Of a stretch of DNA of 64,000 nucleotides, positions 42,071 through 49,525 are shown piece by piece. Each line of letters begins with the position of its first letter. The stretch's first letter is position 1. Both the position numbers and the translations under genes were made by a program. The DNA is from Lentzea albida. GTDB lineage: Bacteria > Actinomycetota > Actinomycetes > Mycobacteriales > Pseudonocardiaceae. The stretch spans positions 124,001-188,000 of the forward strand of contig NZ_FOFV01000005.1 in NCBI RefSeq assembly GCF_900111005.1, written 5' to 3'. The notes under the pieces are model-generated. The model was not told where the DNA came from. It saw only the letters and a list, made by a program, of their open reading frames with translations, and made no database searches.

Positions 42071-42208
42071 TCAGTCCGTGCCCCTGACGATGACCGATCC
42101 GACCATTTCCGCGTCGTCGAACCACTCGGCCCGCAATGGGGCGCTGCACAGCGTGGGGAATTCGTCGGTCGGGGTTTCGTCGGGCCGCACCTGTTCCCGG
42201 ACGTTCAT
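42071..42208 (-). CDS. 45-aa small protein of unknown function
   Basis: Short frame starting MNVREQVRPDETPTDEF and ending EMVGSVIVRGTD, with GGGAGG 6 bases before the ATG at 42208. It is acidic, has one Cys, and no TM helix. I do not recognise it. It could be a free-standing small protein or a peptide precursor: the N-terminal half is polar, as in leader peptides, but no maturation enzyme is adjacent. Codon third positions are GC-rich as in real genes. It lies between the terpene synthase remnant and the TetR terminator, on the opposite strand to the remnant. Confidence 0.5.
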   Translation of the reverse strand: MNVREQVRPDETPTDEFPTLCSAPLRAEWFDDAEMVGSVIVRGTD

Positions 42209-42309
42209 CGTGGCCTCCCGGATCTCTGGTGAAAACGTCCCACGACGCTAATTCGTCCCCGCTTCGCCGCCAATCTCCCGGTCCGCGAGCCGGAACGCCC
42301 GCAGAACCG

Positions 42310-42349
42310 GAACGGCCCGTCCCGGACACATGTCCGGGACGGGCCGTTC
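42310..42349 (-). terminator. terminator of TetR gene
   Basis: 19-bp perfect stem (42310-42328 with 42331-42349), 20 bp after the stop codon of the TetR at 42370. Confidence 0.7.
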
Positions 42350-42369
42350 TCGTCGTGACCGGCGGGACG

Positions 42370-43005
42370 TCAGGCCCCCGCGACGCCGCGCGCCTTCGCG
42401 AGGCTGCGGACCAGCGAGAGGAACGCGCCGACCTCCGAGCTGTAGGAGACGCCGTCGAAGCTGTTCGACACGGCGAGGCCGTCGGTCAGCGCCCGCCCGA
42501 GCACCGCCAGCTCCTCCACCAGGGCTTTGTCCTCCTCCGCACCGTCCGGCGCGAAGATCGGCGTGAGCGCGTCCACCCAGGACCCGTGGGCGTTGTCCCG
42601 GATGCGGCGCACGGTCGCCCGGACCGCCTCGGCGTCCTTCTGCGGGCCGACGGCGACGGCGACGAGCAGGCGGAGGTAGTCCGGCCGTTCGTCGAGGGAC
42701 TTGCACGCCGCGGTGAACCACGTCTCCAGCCGCTCGATCGGGGCCAGGTGGTCGAAAGCCGACGGGCTCGGGAACAGCGCGTGCAGTTCCTCGAACGTGC
42801 GCTCCAGGAGTGCCGCGAGCACACCGAGCTTGTTGCCGAAGTGGTAGTAGATCGAACTCGCCGGAAGTCCCGACTTCGCGCACAGGTCCGAGACGGCCAT
42901 GCCGTCGTAGCCCTTTTCGCCGATGAGAGCACGAGCCGCGTTCAGAATGTCGTCGCGACTGCTCAAACCGGCGGCAGTCGGCGCGGAGCCGGATTCCCTC
43001 ACCAT
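42370..43005 (-). CDS. TetR-family regulator, candidate regulator of family A operators
   Basis: 211 aa. DNA-binding region at about residues 17-62 (DDILNAARALIGEKGYDGMA; LPASSIYYHFGNKLGVL); ligand domain with HLAPIERLETWFTAACKSL and a C-terminal TetR_C-like part (ALTDGLAVSNSFDG). Divergent from the meta-cleavage hydrolase/dioxygenase operon, whose promoter carries site A6. All other TetR genes in the window either have a different local operator (30208, 38338, 60561), a linked dyad (32949) or family B sites, so by elimination this protein is the best candidate to bind family A. ATG at 43005 has no strong Shine-Dalgarno. Confidence 0.82.
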   Translation of the reverse strand: MVRESGSAPTAAGLSSRDDILNAARALIGEKGYDGMAVSDLCAKSGLPASSIYYHFGNKLGVLAALLERTFEELHALFPSPSAFDHLAPIERLETWFTAACKSLDERPDYLRLLVAVAVGPQKDAEAVRATVRRIRDNAHGSWVDALTPIFAPDGAEEDKALVEELAVLGRALTDGLAVSNSFDGVSYSSEVGAFLSLVRSLAKARGVAGA

Positions 43006-43152
43006 GAGGCCATATTAAGTGGACCTTGCCGGAGGTCTGTCAACGGGCGACCGGAGTGTCGGCACCACCGGCCGGCGGCGGGCCTGGGCACGAATGGAAC
43101 GCTGCCCAGGCACGACTTCCGCCGGACTCTGGATACGATCTTCCCACCGATG

Positions 43153-43170
43153 TAGAGTGAGCGTTACATA
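43153..43170 (+). promoter_or_regulatory. family A operator, site A6
   Basis: TAGAGTGAGCGTTACATA, 20 bp before the hydrolase ATG and about 150 bp from the divergent TetR start. Within it GTGAGCGTTAC is an imperfect dyad (GTNA-N3-TNAC). Confidence 0.8.
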
Positions 43171-43190
43171 CACACGATGGGAACCGCACC

Positions 43191-44006
43191 ATGACGAGCA
43201 CAGTGGATGTCGGAGACGCGGAGCTGGCCTACACCGACACCGGTACGGGTCATCCGGTCGTGTGGTTGCACGGCTCCGGGCCGGGCGCCACCGGGATGAG
43301 CAACTTCGGCGGGAACCTGCCCGCGTTCGGGGACTTCCGCAACATCGTGGTCGACCTGCCCGGCTGGGGCGGTTCCAAGCGGCCGGAGACCGACGAGCCG
43401 CTGATCTTCCACGCGGCGGACCGGGTCGTCCGCGCGCTGGAGGGCTTCGGGATCGAGCGGACCCACCTGGTCGGCAACTCCTACGGTGGCGCCGTCGCGA
43501 TGCGGATCGCCATGCGCTACCCCGAGCTCGTGGAGCGGGTCGTCCTCATGGCGCCGGGCGGGGTGCTGCCGACCGACGCCCCGCCGTGGCCCGTCGGGCT
43601 GGAGCACCTCTTCGGGTACATGGCCGCGAAGAACCCGTCCCGTGAGGAAATGGCGAAGTTCGTCCGCCTCATGGTCTACGACGAGACGCTGGCGACCGAG
43701 GAGCTCATCGACGAGCGGTACGAGTCGAGCCTGCGGGCCCACCCCGAGCTGCCGATCCCGCCGAACTTCGGCGACCTGACGCCGGACCTCCGCCTCATCA
43801 GCGCGCCGACGCTGCTGGTGTGGGGACGCGATGACCAGACCGTTCCGCTGGCGTGGGCGCCCAGGATCCTGCACGGCATCCCGAACGCGGAGCTGCGCGT
43901 CCTCCCGAACTGCCGCCACTGGGTCCAGTACGAGCGCGCGCCCGAGTTCAACCACATCGTGCGCGAGTTCCTCGAGGGTGGCGTGGCCGCCGCGGCGAAG
44001 GGGTGA
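43191..44006 (+). CDS. meta-cleavage product hydrolase (MhpC/BphD-like)
   Basis: C-C bond hydrolase of 271 aa that splits the 2-hydroxy-6-oxo-dienoate made by an extradiol dioxygenase. Motifs: VVWLHGSGPGATGMSNFGGN (the HGSGPG oxyanion block of this family), nucleophile Ser in LVGNSYGGAVAM, Asp in LVWGRDDQTVP, His in LPNCRHWVQYERA. ATG at 43191. Its stop lies 4 bp before the dioxygenase start, so cleavage and hydrolysis enzymes are made together. Controlled by A6 and probably the divergent TetR. Confidence 0.9.
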   Translation: MTSTVDVGDAELAYTDTGTGHPVVWLHGSGPGATGMSNFGGNLPAFGDFRNIVVDLPGWGGSKRPETDEPLIFHAADRVVRALEGFGIERTHLVGNSYGGAVAMRIAMRYPELVERVVLMAPGGVLPTDAPPWPVGLEHLFGYMAAKNPSREEMAKFVRLMVYDETLATEELIDERYESSLRAHPELPIPPNFGDLTPDLRLISAPTLLVWGRDDQTVPLAWAPRILHGIPNAELRVLPNCRHWVQYERAPEFNHIVREFLEGGVAAAAKG

Positions 44007-44010
44007 CCTG

Positions 44011-44877
44011 GTGGGTATCAGGAAGCTGGGCTATGTCGGCCTGAACGTCACCGATGTCGACGCGTGGACCGATCTGCTGTGGCGCACGCTCGGTGTCGGG
44101 GTGACCGACGCCAAATCGGGTACGGAGACGATCGCGCTCGCTGAGATGGACGAGTTCAAATACCGCGTCGCGCTGTATCCCTCCGGCGTGGACTCGCCGC
44201 GTGAGATCGGCTGGGTGGTCGACACCCCCGCCGAACTCGACCGCCTCACCCACCGCCTCACCGCGGCCGGCTACACCGTCGCCGACGGCACCGATGACGA
44301 ACGCGACCTGCGGGGTGCCACGCATCTGCGCTGGTTCACCGACCCCGCCGGGTTCCGGGTCGAACTGGCCATCGGCGAGACCAAGGTCCGCGTCGCCGCC
44401 GACCGCCCCGCCGGCGGACCCGGCATCACCGGACTCGGCCACCTCGTCCTGGCCACCCCCCACCTGACCGAACTGCGCCACCTCTACGAGACGGTGCTGG
44501 AGTTCCGGCTCACCGACTACCGCTCACCCGGCCTGTTCTTCTTCCGCTGCAACACAACCCACCACAGCATCGCCCTCGGCACCGCCGACACCGCCTCGAT
44601 CCACCACCTCGAGTTCGAGCACGCCACCATCGACGACGTCGGCCGCGCCCACGACCGCGCCCACGCCAACAACGTCCCCGTCTCCATCAGCCTCGGCCGC
44701 CACATGAACGACAAAGCCATCTCCTTCTACGTCAAGAACCCCAGCGGCTTCCACCTCGAAATCGGCTGCGGCGGCATCACAGTCGACGACGACTGGGTCC
44801 CCCACGACTTCGGACAAGCCAGCGTCTGGGGACACCGCCACACCGACACCAACCCCTTCGCCGTCAAGGATTCGTAG
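44011..44877 (+). CDS. extradiol ring-cleavage dioxygenase, type I, copy 2
   Basis: 288 aa, same family and ligands as copy 1 (His in GLGHLVLAT, His in SIHHLEFEH, Glu in FHLEIGCGG). By eye 11 residues differ from copy 1, clustered at YPSGVDSPRE, RLTAAGYTVADGTDD, DRPAGG, FFFRCNTTHHS and the last four residues. GTG at 44011; GGGGTGACCTG before it is shared with copy 1, where it no longer encodes the end of a hydrolase. This suggests that the hydrolase-dioxygenase arrangement is ancestral and copy 1 was derived from it. It makes the substrate for the hydrolase encoded just upstream. Confidence 0.93.
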   Translation: MGIRKLGYVGLNVTDVDAWTDLLWRTLGVGVTDAKSGTETIALAEMDEFKYRVALYPSGVDSPREIGWVVDTPAELDRLTHRLTAAGYTVADGTDDERDLRGATHLRWFTDPAGFRVELAIGETKVRVAADRPAGGPGITGLGHLVLATPHLTELRHLYETVLEFRLTDYRSPGLFFFRCNTTHHSIALGTADTASIHHLEFEHATIDDVGRAHDRAHANNVPVSISLGRHMNDKAISFYVKNPSGFHLEIGCGGITVDDDWVPHDFGQASVWGHRHTDTNPFAVKDS

Positions 44878-44960
44878 TCCTCAACCCAAGACCCGCCGCC
44901 GCCACGCCGCGCCCAGCGGAGTGGCGAGCGGCGGCACCAACAAGCCGTGGTGACGGGAAC

Positions 44961-45467
44961 GTGATCCGCGGTAGCTCCCTGCTGAAGCTCACACGGAACA
45001 CGGCCCTACTGCGGCTCAACGAGATCATGCGGGCGGTGCGGTCGGGCACACCCCGGCTGGTGCTGGTCGAGGACAGACCCGGCCCCGGCCGGTCGACCGT
45101 GGTCGACGACTGGCTCGACGCCGGCTCGCCGCTGCCCCTGGTGTTCCGTGCCCGCTGTCTCGCCCCCACCGCGGGCAGGACCTTCGCCGTGCTGGGCGTG
45201 CTGCTGTGGGCGTCCAAGATCTCCGAGAACCAGTGGAGCGGGGAGCGCCGCCTGCTGACCGCGGCCGCCCACAGCGCGTGGATCGACGACTTCGCCAAGT
45301 GCGCGTATCAGGCCGTGGACGCGATCAGCCCTTCGAGGGCGTCGATGCGCATGTGCCCCTCACCCCAACGCTTGACCCTGACAATGACGGCACTGTTCAG
45401 ATTAGCGAGCACACGACTCAGAACCCTTTGTGCGCAAGACTTTCCGAGATTAAGCTCGCGTTCCTGA
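44961..45467 (+). pseudogene. fragment resembling the N terminus of a LuxR/LAL-type ATPase regulator
   Basis: A frame from GTG 44961 starts like the ATPase domain of large LuxR-type regulators (ALLRLNEIMRAVRSGTPRLVLVEDRPGPGRSTVVDDWL), but the Walker A lysine is replaced (GPGRST instead of GxGKST). Similarity fades after about residue 110 and the frame ends at 45467. Such regulators are about 900 aa, so this is a truncated remnant. Assignment is weak. Confidence 0.35.
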
Positions 45468-45565
45468 TCCACCGCGTCCCCTGTATGAGCGTCGAGGACC
45501 TCCAGCGCCACCGGGGTCGCGGCAGCTCGGCCCCTCACGCCAGGCGGACGGCCCCACCCTCGCAC
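45308..45565 (-). CDS. possible 85-aa protein of unknown origin
   Basis: Minus-strand frame with visibly lower GC than its surroundings (about 45340-45500) and a plausible composition (VALEVLDAHTGDAVDQERE; QRVLSRVLANLNSAVIVRVK). Not recognised. It may be a fragment of an acquired gene rather than a functional protein; it overlaps the LuxR-type fragment on the other strand. Confidence 0.25.
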   Translation of the reverse strand: MRGWGRPPGVRGRAAATPVALEVLDAHTGDAVDQERELNLGKSCAQRVLSRVLANLNSAVIVRVKRWGEGHMRIDALEGLIASTA

Positions 45566-45574
45566 CGGTACGGC

Positions 45575-45768
45575 TCAGCTCCACGGCGAGCGCAGCGGGT
45601 CGAAGGGCCGGAGCTCGGGCAGGAGGGCTCCGGTCATCACCTGCCGCGTCAGCAGTGCGCCGGTGACCGGCCCGAGGATGAGGCCTCACATGCCGTGGCC
45701 GCCGGCGACGTGCACACCGTCCATCAAGGACGGACCGATCGACGGCAGCCCGTCCGGCGCCCGGCAGT
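45575..45768 (-). pseudogene. C-terminal fragment of a DAO-type FAD oxidoreductase
   Basis: Minus-strand sequence reading PDGLPSIGPSLMDGVHVAGGHGM, then an in-frame TGA (45686-45688), then GLILGPVTGALLTRQVMTGA...RPFDPLRSPWS and a normal stop at 45575. This is the last 60 or so residues of a D-amino-acid dehydrogenase/glycine-oxidase-like protein. It does not match the C terminus of the intact oxidoreductase at 45922-47205, so it is not a tandem duplicate. Broken by truncation and a premature stop. Confidence 0.65.
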
Positions 45769-45914
45769 TCCACCGCGCGCTGCTCGACCACGGCGTCGAG
45801 TCGGCGCTCGTCGTGTACCCGGCTGAGGGGCACGGGATCCGCGCGTTCCCCGCCGTGATCGACCAGTGCACGCGCGTGCTCGACTGGTTCGGCCGGTTCA
45901 TGCCGGCCCGGTGA
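45756..45914 (+). pseudogene. C-terminal fragment of an S9-type peptidase/acylaminoacyl hydrolase
   Basis: Plus-strand frame reading GARQFHRALLDHGVESALVV YPAEGHGIRAFPAV and ending FGRFMPAR-stop: the last 50 or so residues of a prolyl-oligopeptidase-family hydrolase, including the catalytic-His motif EGHG. The rest of the gene is missing; upstream the frame is meaningless and abuts the opposite-strand DAO fragment at about 45756. Confidence 0.65.
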
Positions 45915-45921
45915 GCCTCCG

Positions 45922-47205
45922 TCAGCCCATCACCGTTCCCGTGCTCGCGGCGTTCGTGCTGCGGCGCCGGGAGAACGCGCCGAGGTCGATCTCCAGCCCC
46001 GTGCGCGGCGCGAGGAACCGCACGGGTTCCGCGTCGTGGTCGGCGCCGTTCTCGACCCGGCCGATCAGCTCGGCCATCAACTGCCCGACGACCGGGGCGT
46101 TCTTGAACTGGTTGCCGCTCGTGCCGATCGCGACGTAGAAGCCGTCGAGACCGGTGCGGTCGTAGATCGGCGTCCAGTCGTCGGCGACGTCGTAGACGCC
46201 CACCACGCCCCGCGGCCGGTTCGGCACCGGGAGGTGCGGCAGCCGCCGGGCGGCCCGCGTCACCTGCGCCTCGAACACGGCGGCCGTCGGGTGGACGCCG
46301 GCCTCGTCCGGGTCGTCCGCCCACTGCAGGGGGTCGCACTCCGGCTCGGTGCCGCCGACGAGCAGCCCGCCGCCGACCTCACCGCGGAAGTACGTGCCGA
46401 GGTCCATGTCGGCGACGGCCGGTCCGTCATATCCCTGCGGCACCTGCACGTGCGCGACCTCCTGCCGCATCGGACGCACGCCGACCGCGAAGTCGGACCC
46501 CACGCCCGCCAGCCGGTTCAACGCACCCGACCACGGACCGGCCGCGTTCACGAGCACCGCGCAGCCGAGCCGGCCGCCGTCCGCCAGCCGCACCCCGGTC
46601 ACCCGCCCGCCGGACTCGTCGACGGCCACGACCGTGCTGCGGAACCGGAACTCCGCGCCGTGCGCGGCGGCCGCGGCCGCGAGGTTGACCGCCGCGAGCG
46701 CGGGATCGGAGACGTAACCCGCGTCCGGTGTGAACACGCCCCCGAGCGACTGCTCCGAGTCCGCCCAGAACGCCTCGTCGTCGAGCCGCTTCGGCGGCCA
46801 GTGACGGCCCACGTCGATCCCGGGCACCCCTTCGGCCAGCATCGCGCTGTCCCACTCCGCGTAGGGGACGCCGATCTCGTCGAACAAGGGCAGCCAGGCC
46901 TTCCGCGGGGCGGCGTCGACGTCCAGCATCACCAGGCCGGTCCGGCGGAACGCCGCCAGGTCCCCCACTTCGTGCCCGAGGTGACCGGCCCAGTCGAGCC
47001 AGCACCAGTACGACTCCCAGGCCGTGGCGACACCGGCATGGGTCGAGAAGTTGAACCGGACGACCGCGCTCGACGCCGACGTCGACCCCTGCCCCGCCCC
47101 CGGCGCCCGGTCCAGGACGACCACCCGGTGCCCCGCCCGTGCCAGTTCGAGCGCGATCGACGACCCGATCACGCCGGCCCCGATCACGACCGCGTCGGTC
47201 TTCAT
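45922..47205 (-). CDS. FAD-dependent oxidoreductase of the DAO family (sarcosine/glycine oxidase-like)
   Basis: 427 aa flavoprotein oxidising an amine or amino acid. FAD-binding VVIGAGVIGSSIALELARAG at residues 6-25, STSASSAVVRFNF (flavin attachment/loop region), and the C-terminal GVVGVYDVADDWTPIYDRTGLDGFYVAIGTSGNQFKNAPVVG. ATG at 47205 with GGAGGGAGA upstream. Monocistronic; it is bordered downstream by a 1-kb stretch of gene fragments. Substrate could be an N-methylated or secondary amine; unknown. Confidence 0.85.
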   Translation of the reverse strand: MKTDAVVIGAGVIGSSIALELARAGHRVVVLDRAPGAGQGSTSASSAVVRFNFSTHAGVATAWESYWCWLDWAGHLGHEVGDLAAFRRTGLVMLDVDAAPRKAWLPLFDEIGVPYAEWDSAMLAEGVPGIDVGRHWPPKRLDDEAFWADSEQSLGGVFTPDAGYVSDPALAAVNLAAAAAAHGAEFRFRSTVVAVDESGGRVTGVRLADGGRLGCAVLVNAAGPWSGALNRLAGVGSDFAVGVRPMRQEVAHVQVPQGYDGPAVADMDLGTYFRGEVGGGLLVGGTEPECDPLQWADDPDEAGVHPTAAVFEAQVTRAARRLPHLPVPNRPRGVVGVYDVADDWTPIYDRTGLDGFYVAIGTSGNQFKNAPVVGQLMAELIGRVENGADHDAEPVRFLAPRTGLEIDLGAFSRRRSTNAASTGTVMG

Positions 47206-47318
47206 GCGCGTCTCCCTCCGTCAGGCCGCTCATTCCAGTCTCGTGACGGGGCACGCCGGGCACAGCAGACCGATGTCGCGCGTCCAGGCCGCGGGGGACG
47301 ACATGTGTTTCGGGCGGG

Positions 47319-48011
47319 TCAGCCGTAGAGCACGGCCGGGTCACCGCCGAGCGCGGCCTTGACGAAGCGGCTGGCGTCGTCGACGAGCACCTCGACCAGA
47401 CCGTCCCGCACGCCGTCGAGGCTCGCCCGCGCCACCTCGGCCGGGGCGATCTTGGGCACGTCGCTGCCGGCCATCATGTCGGTGTCGGCCGCGCCCAGGT
47501 GCACGCCCTGCACGAGGACCTTCCGGTCGGCGAGTTCCACGCGCACGCCGTTGGTCATGTTCCACTCGGCGGCCTTGGCTACCGAGTAGGAGCCCGAGCC
47601 CTGGGGCGTGGCGGCCCAGGACAGCACCGACAGCAGGTTCACGACCGCTCCCCCGGTCAGGGACGGGGCGAAGGCGCGGATGACGCGCAACGTGCCGAAG
47701 AGGTGGGTCTCCAGGTCCCGCCTGACGTCGTCGAGGTCGGCGGTCAGGAGGTCGGCGCCGGTCGCGATGCCCGCGTTGTTCACCAGCAGCGTCACGTCCG
47801 GTGCCGCCGCGGCGGCCGCCGCGATCGACTCCTCGTCGAGGAGGTCCAGGTGCAGCGGCGTGATGCGCGGGTCGGTCACCTCGACGAGTTCCGGACGGCG
47901 GGCCGCGGCGTAGACCTTGGCCGCGCCGCGGGCCAGCAGCTCGTCGGTGAAGGCCCTGCCGATGCCCCGGTTGGCGCCCGTGACCAGCGCGATCGATCCA
48001 GCGATGTCCAT
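47319..48011 (-). CDS. short-chain dehydrogenase (MerR-linked)
   Basis: SDR of 230 aa. TGANRGIGRAFTDELL (residues 11-26), NNAGIATGADLL, Ser in LLSVLSWAATP and YxxxK in YSVAKAAEWNM. Family length and order are normal; this is the C-terminal-complete version of the group to which the broken SDR at 6631 belongs. ATG at 48011. Divergent from a MerR gene; the perfect dyad at 48072-48089 lies between them, so the MerR probably activates or represses it. Substrate unknown. Confidence 0.82.
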   Translation of the reverse strand: MDIAGSIALVTGANRGIGRAFTDELLARGAAKVYAAARRPELVEVTDPRITPLHLDLLDEESIAAAAAAAPDVTLLVNNAGIATGADLLTADLDDVRRDLETHLFGTLRVIRAFAPSLTGGAVVNLLSVLSWAATPQGSGSYSVAKAAEWNMTNGVRVELADRKVLVQGVHLGAADTDMMAGSDVPKIAPAEVARASLDGVRDGLVEVLVDDASRFVKAALGGDPAVLYG

Positions 48012-48071
48012 GCCCGTTCCCTTCGTCGTGCGGAAGGAGCAGGTCTCCGTCCGGCGTGGCCTACGCTAAAA

Positions 48072-48089
48072 CTTGACGTTGACGTCAAG
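48072..48089. promoter_or_regulatory. MerR-type operator/promoter dyad
   Basis: CTTGACGTTGACGTCAAG: 7-bp perfect arms CTTGACG/CGTCAAG around TTGA. The TTGACG in the left arm can be a -35 box. 26 bp before the MerR ATG and 60 bp from the SDR start. Confidence 0.7.
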
Positions 48090-48115
48090 GGCAAGCCGGA
48101 GAGACGAGGACCACG

Positions 48116-48508
48116 ATGCGGATCGGCGAACTGGCCGGGCGGGCCGACGTCAGCACGCGTGCCCTGCGCTACTACGAGGAGCAGGGTCTGCTGGAGTCCG
48201 GCCGCACCGTCAGCGGCCAGCGCGTCTACCCGGAGTCGGCCGTCGACCGCGTGCGGCTCATCCAGGAGCTCTTCACGGCCGGGCTCAGCAGCCGCCTCAT
48301 CGTCACGCTGCTGCCGGCCATCGACGCCCGCCGCATCGATCCCGAACTGCTGCAACGCCTCGTCGGCGAACGCGCCGCCATCGAGGCGAAGCTCGTCGGC
48401 CTGCAGGCCGCGGCCCGCCGGCTGGACCTGCTCATCGACCTCGCCACGCACCCGGACACGACGTCGTGCCCGGCTTCGCTGGAGCAGGGCGCGGCTCAGC
48501 CGGTCTAG
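48116..48508 (+). CDS. MerR-family transcriptional regulator (SDR-linked)
   Basis: 130 aa. Winged helix MRIGELAGRADVSTRALRYY and GQRVYPESAVDRVRLIQ, followed by a dimerisation helix (RIDPELLQRLVGERAAIEAK). Same size and pattern as the MerR at 7-396 (both have RLIVTLLP/KVIARLLP before the helix). One Cys near the C terminus and no metal site. ATG at 48116. Divergent from the SDR at 47319; a local pair with the dyad at 48072-48089 as operator. Confidence 0.87.
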   Translation: MRIGELAGRADVSTRALRYYEEQGLLESGRTVSGQRVYPESAVDRVRLIQELFTAGLSSRLIVTLLPAIDARRIDPELLQRLVGERAAIEAKLVGLQAAARRLDLLIDLATHPDTTSCPASLEQGAAQPV

Positions 48509-48531
48509 GTGGCGGTGCGCGCTGCTCCGCG

Positions 48532-49392
48532 TCAACTCCTCGAGCGGCGGTTCTGGTGCAGCACGCCGAGGAGTGCGAGCTTCTCCGCCTCCGCGGTGCC
48601 GGGCTCGGCCGTGTACACCATGAGCACCGGCCCCGGGCCGCCCGGCAGCGGGTACGTGGCCCAGTCCAGGGTGATCTCGCCGATCTCCCGGTGGCGGAAC
48701 GTCTTCGTGCCCTGCACGGGCGCGCGCACGTCGTAGCGGTCCCAGAGCCGGCGGAAATCCGTGCTGCGGATGCTGAGCTCGCCGACGATCGCCGTGCCGC
48801 GCGGGTGTGACGGGTCGGCGGCGACCGTCGCCCGCAGCATGCCGAGGTACTCCACGGCGGTGCTTTCCCAGTGGGCGCACCGGAAACGCACCTCGGGGTC
48901 GAGGAACAGCGCCATGAGCATGTTGCGTTGCGGGGGCTGGGCGTCCGAGGGGTCGCCGAGCAACGCCTCCGCCATGTCGTTCCACGCCAGCACGTCCAGG
49001 TGCCTGCCCAGGACGTACGCGGGCGTGCTGAGGGAGTGCAGCAGGTGGCGGGTGGCGTCCGGGACTACCTCCTCGTCGCCGCGGACCTCCGGCGCGCCCC
49101 GGCGCACGGCGTCGGCGAGGGCGAACAGGTGGCGGCGTTCCTCCTCGTCGAGCTTCAGGGCGGTGGCGAGGGCGTCCAGCAGGTCGTCGGAGGGCCGCAC
49201 CTCCCTGCCCTGCTCCATGCGCTGGTAGTAGTCGGTGCTCAGGCCGGCGAGCAGGGCCAGTTCCTCGCGGCGCAGCCCGGCCACCTTGCGCCTGCCGCCG
49301 GGCTCCAGGCCGACGTCCTGCGGGCGCAGCCTGTTGCGGCGGGCTCGCAGGAAGATGCCGAGTTCGCGGGCGTGCAGGCGGTTGCTGGCCAT
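48532..49392 (-). CDS. XRE-family regulator with MmyB-like ligand domain (SDR-linked)
   Basis: 286 aa. Helix-turn-helix at about residues 38-65 (LRREELALLAGLSTDYYQRMEQGREV), MmyB domain with TPAYVLGRHLDVLAWNDMAEALLGD and ALFLDPEVRFRCAHWE. Divergent from the SDR at 49526-50446; the common arrangement for this class, in which the XRE protein controls one adjacent SDR. A 13-bp palindrome at 49432-49444 lies between them. Related to the protein at 24906-25775 but not a recent copy. Confidence 0.88.
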   Translation of the reverse strand: MASNRLHARELGIFLRARRNRLRPQDVGLEPGGRRKVAGLRREELALLAGLSTDYYQRMEQGREVRPSDDLLDALATALKLDEEERRHLFALADAVRRGAPEVRGDEEVVPDATRHLLHSLSTPAYVLGRHLDVLAWNDMAEALLGDPSDAQPPQRNMLMALFLDPEVRFRCAHWESTAVEYLGMLRATVAADPSHPRGTAIVGELSIRSTDFRRLWDRYDVRAPVQGTKTFRHREIGEITLDWATYPLPGGPGPVLMVYTAEPGTAEAEKLALLGVLHQNRRSRS

Positions 49393-49431
49393 GTCCGCAG
49401 TCTGCCAGCGCCTCTCGGGGCGAAGGTAGGA

Positions 49432-49444
49432 CTGGGATTCCCAG
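49432..49444. promoter_or_regulatory. palindrome between XRE and SDR genes
   Basis: CTGGGATTCCCAG, 6-bp arms around one base; candidate operator of the XRE/MmyB regulator. Confidence 0.5.
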
Positions 49445-49525
49445 GGAAAGGAGTACGACCGAGGTCCGGCGGAGCGTTCCTAGATTCGTCGTCGAAAGTG
49501 GACGACACGCTTGAGGAGCACCGCC

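Noticed and set aside
41520-42251. Independent 243-codon gene starting at the ATG 41520
   Set aside because: Its N-terminal part is the middle of a terpene synthase and its end after about residue 133 is out of frame; it is better explained as part of the frameshifted cyclase.
45575-47205. Interpretation of the DAO C-terminal fragment as a partial duplication of the intact oxidoreductase
   Set aside because: The C termini differ clearly in sequence (GGHGM-GLILGPVTG against GTSGNQFKNAPVVG), so they come from different subfamilies.
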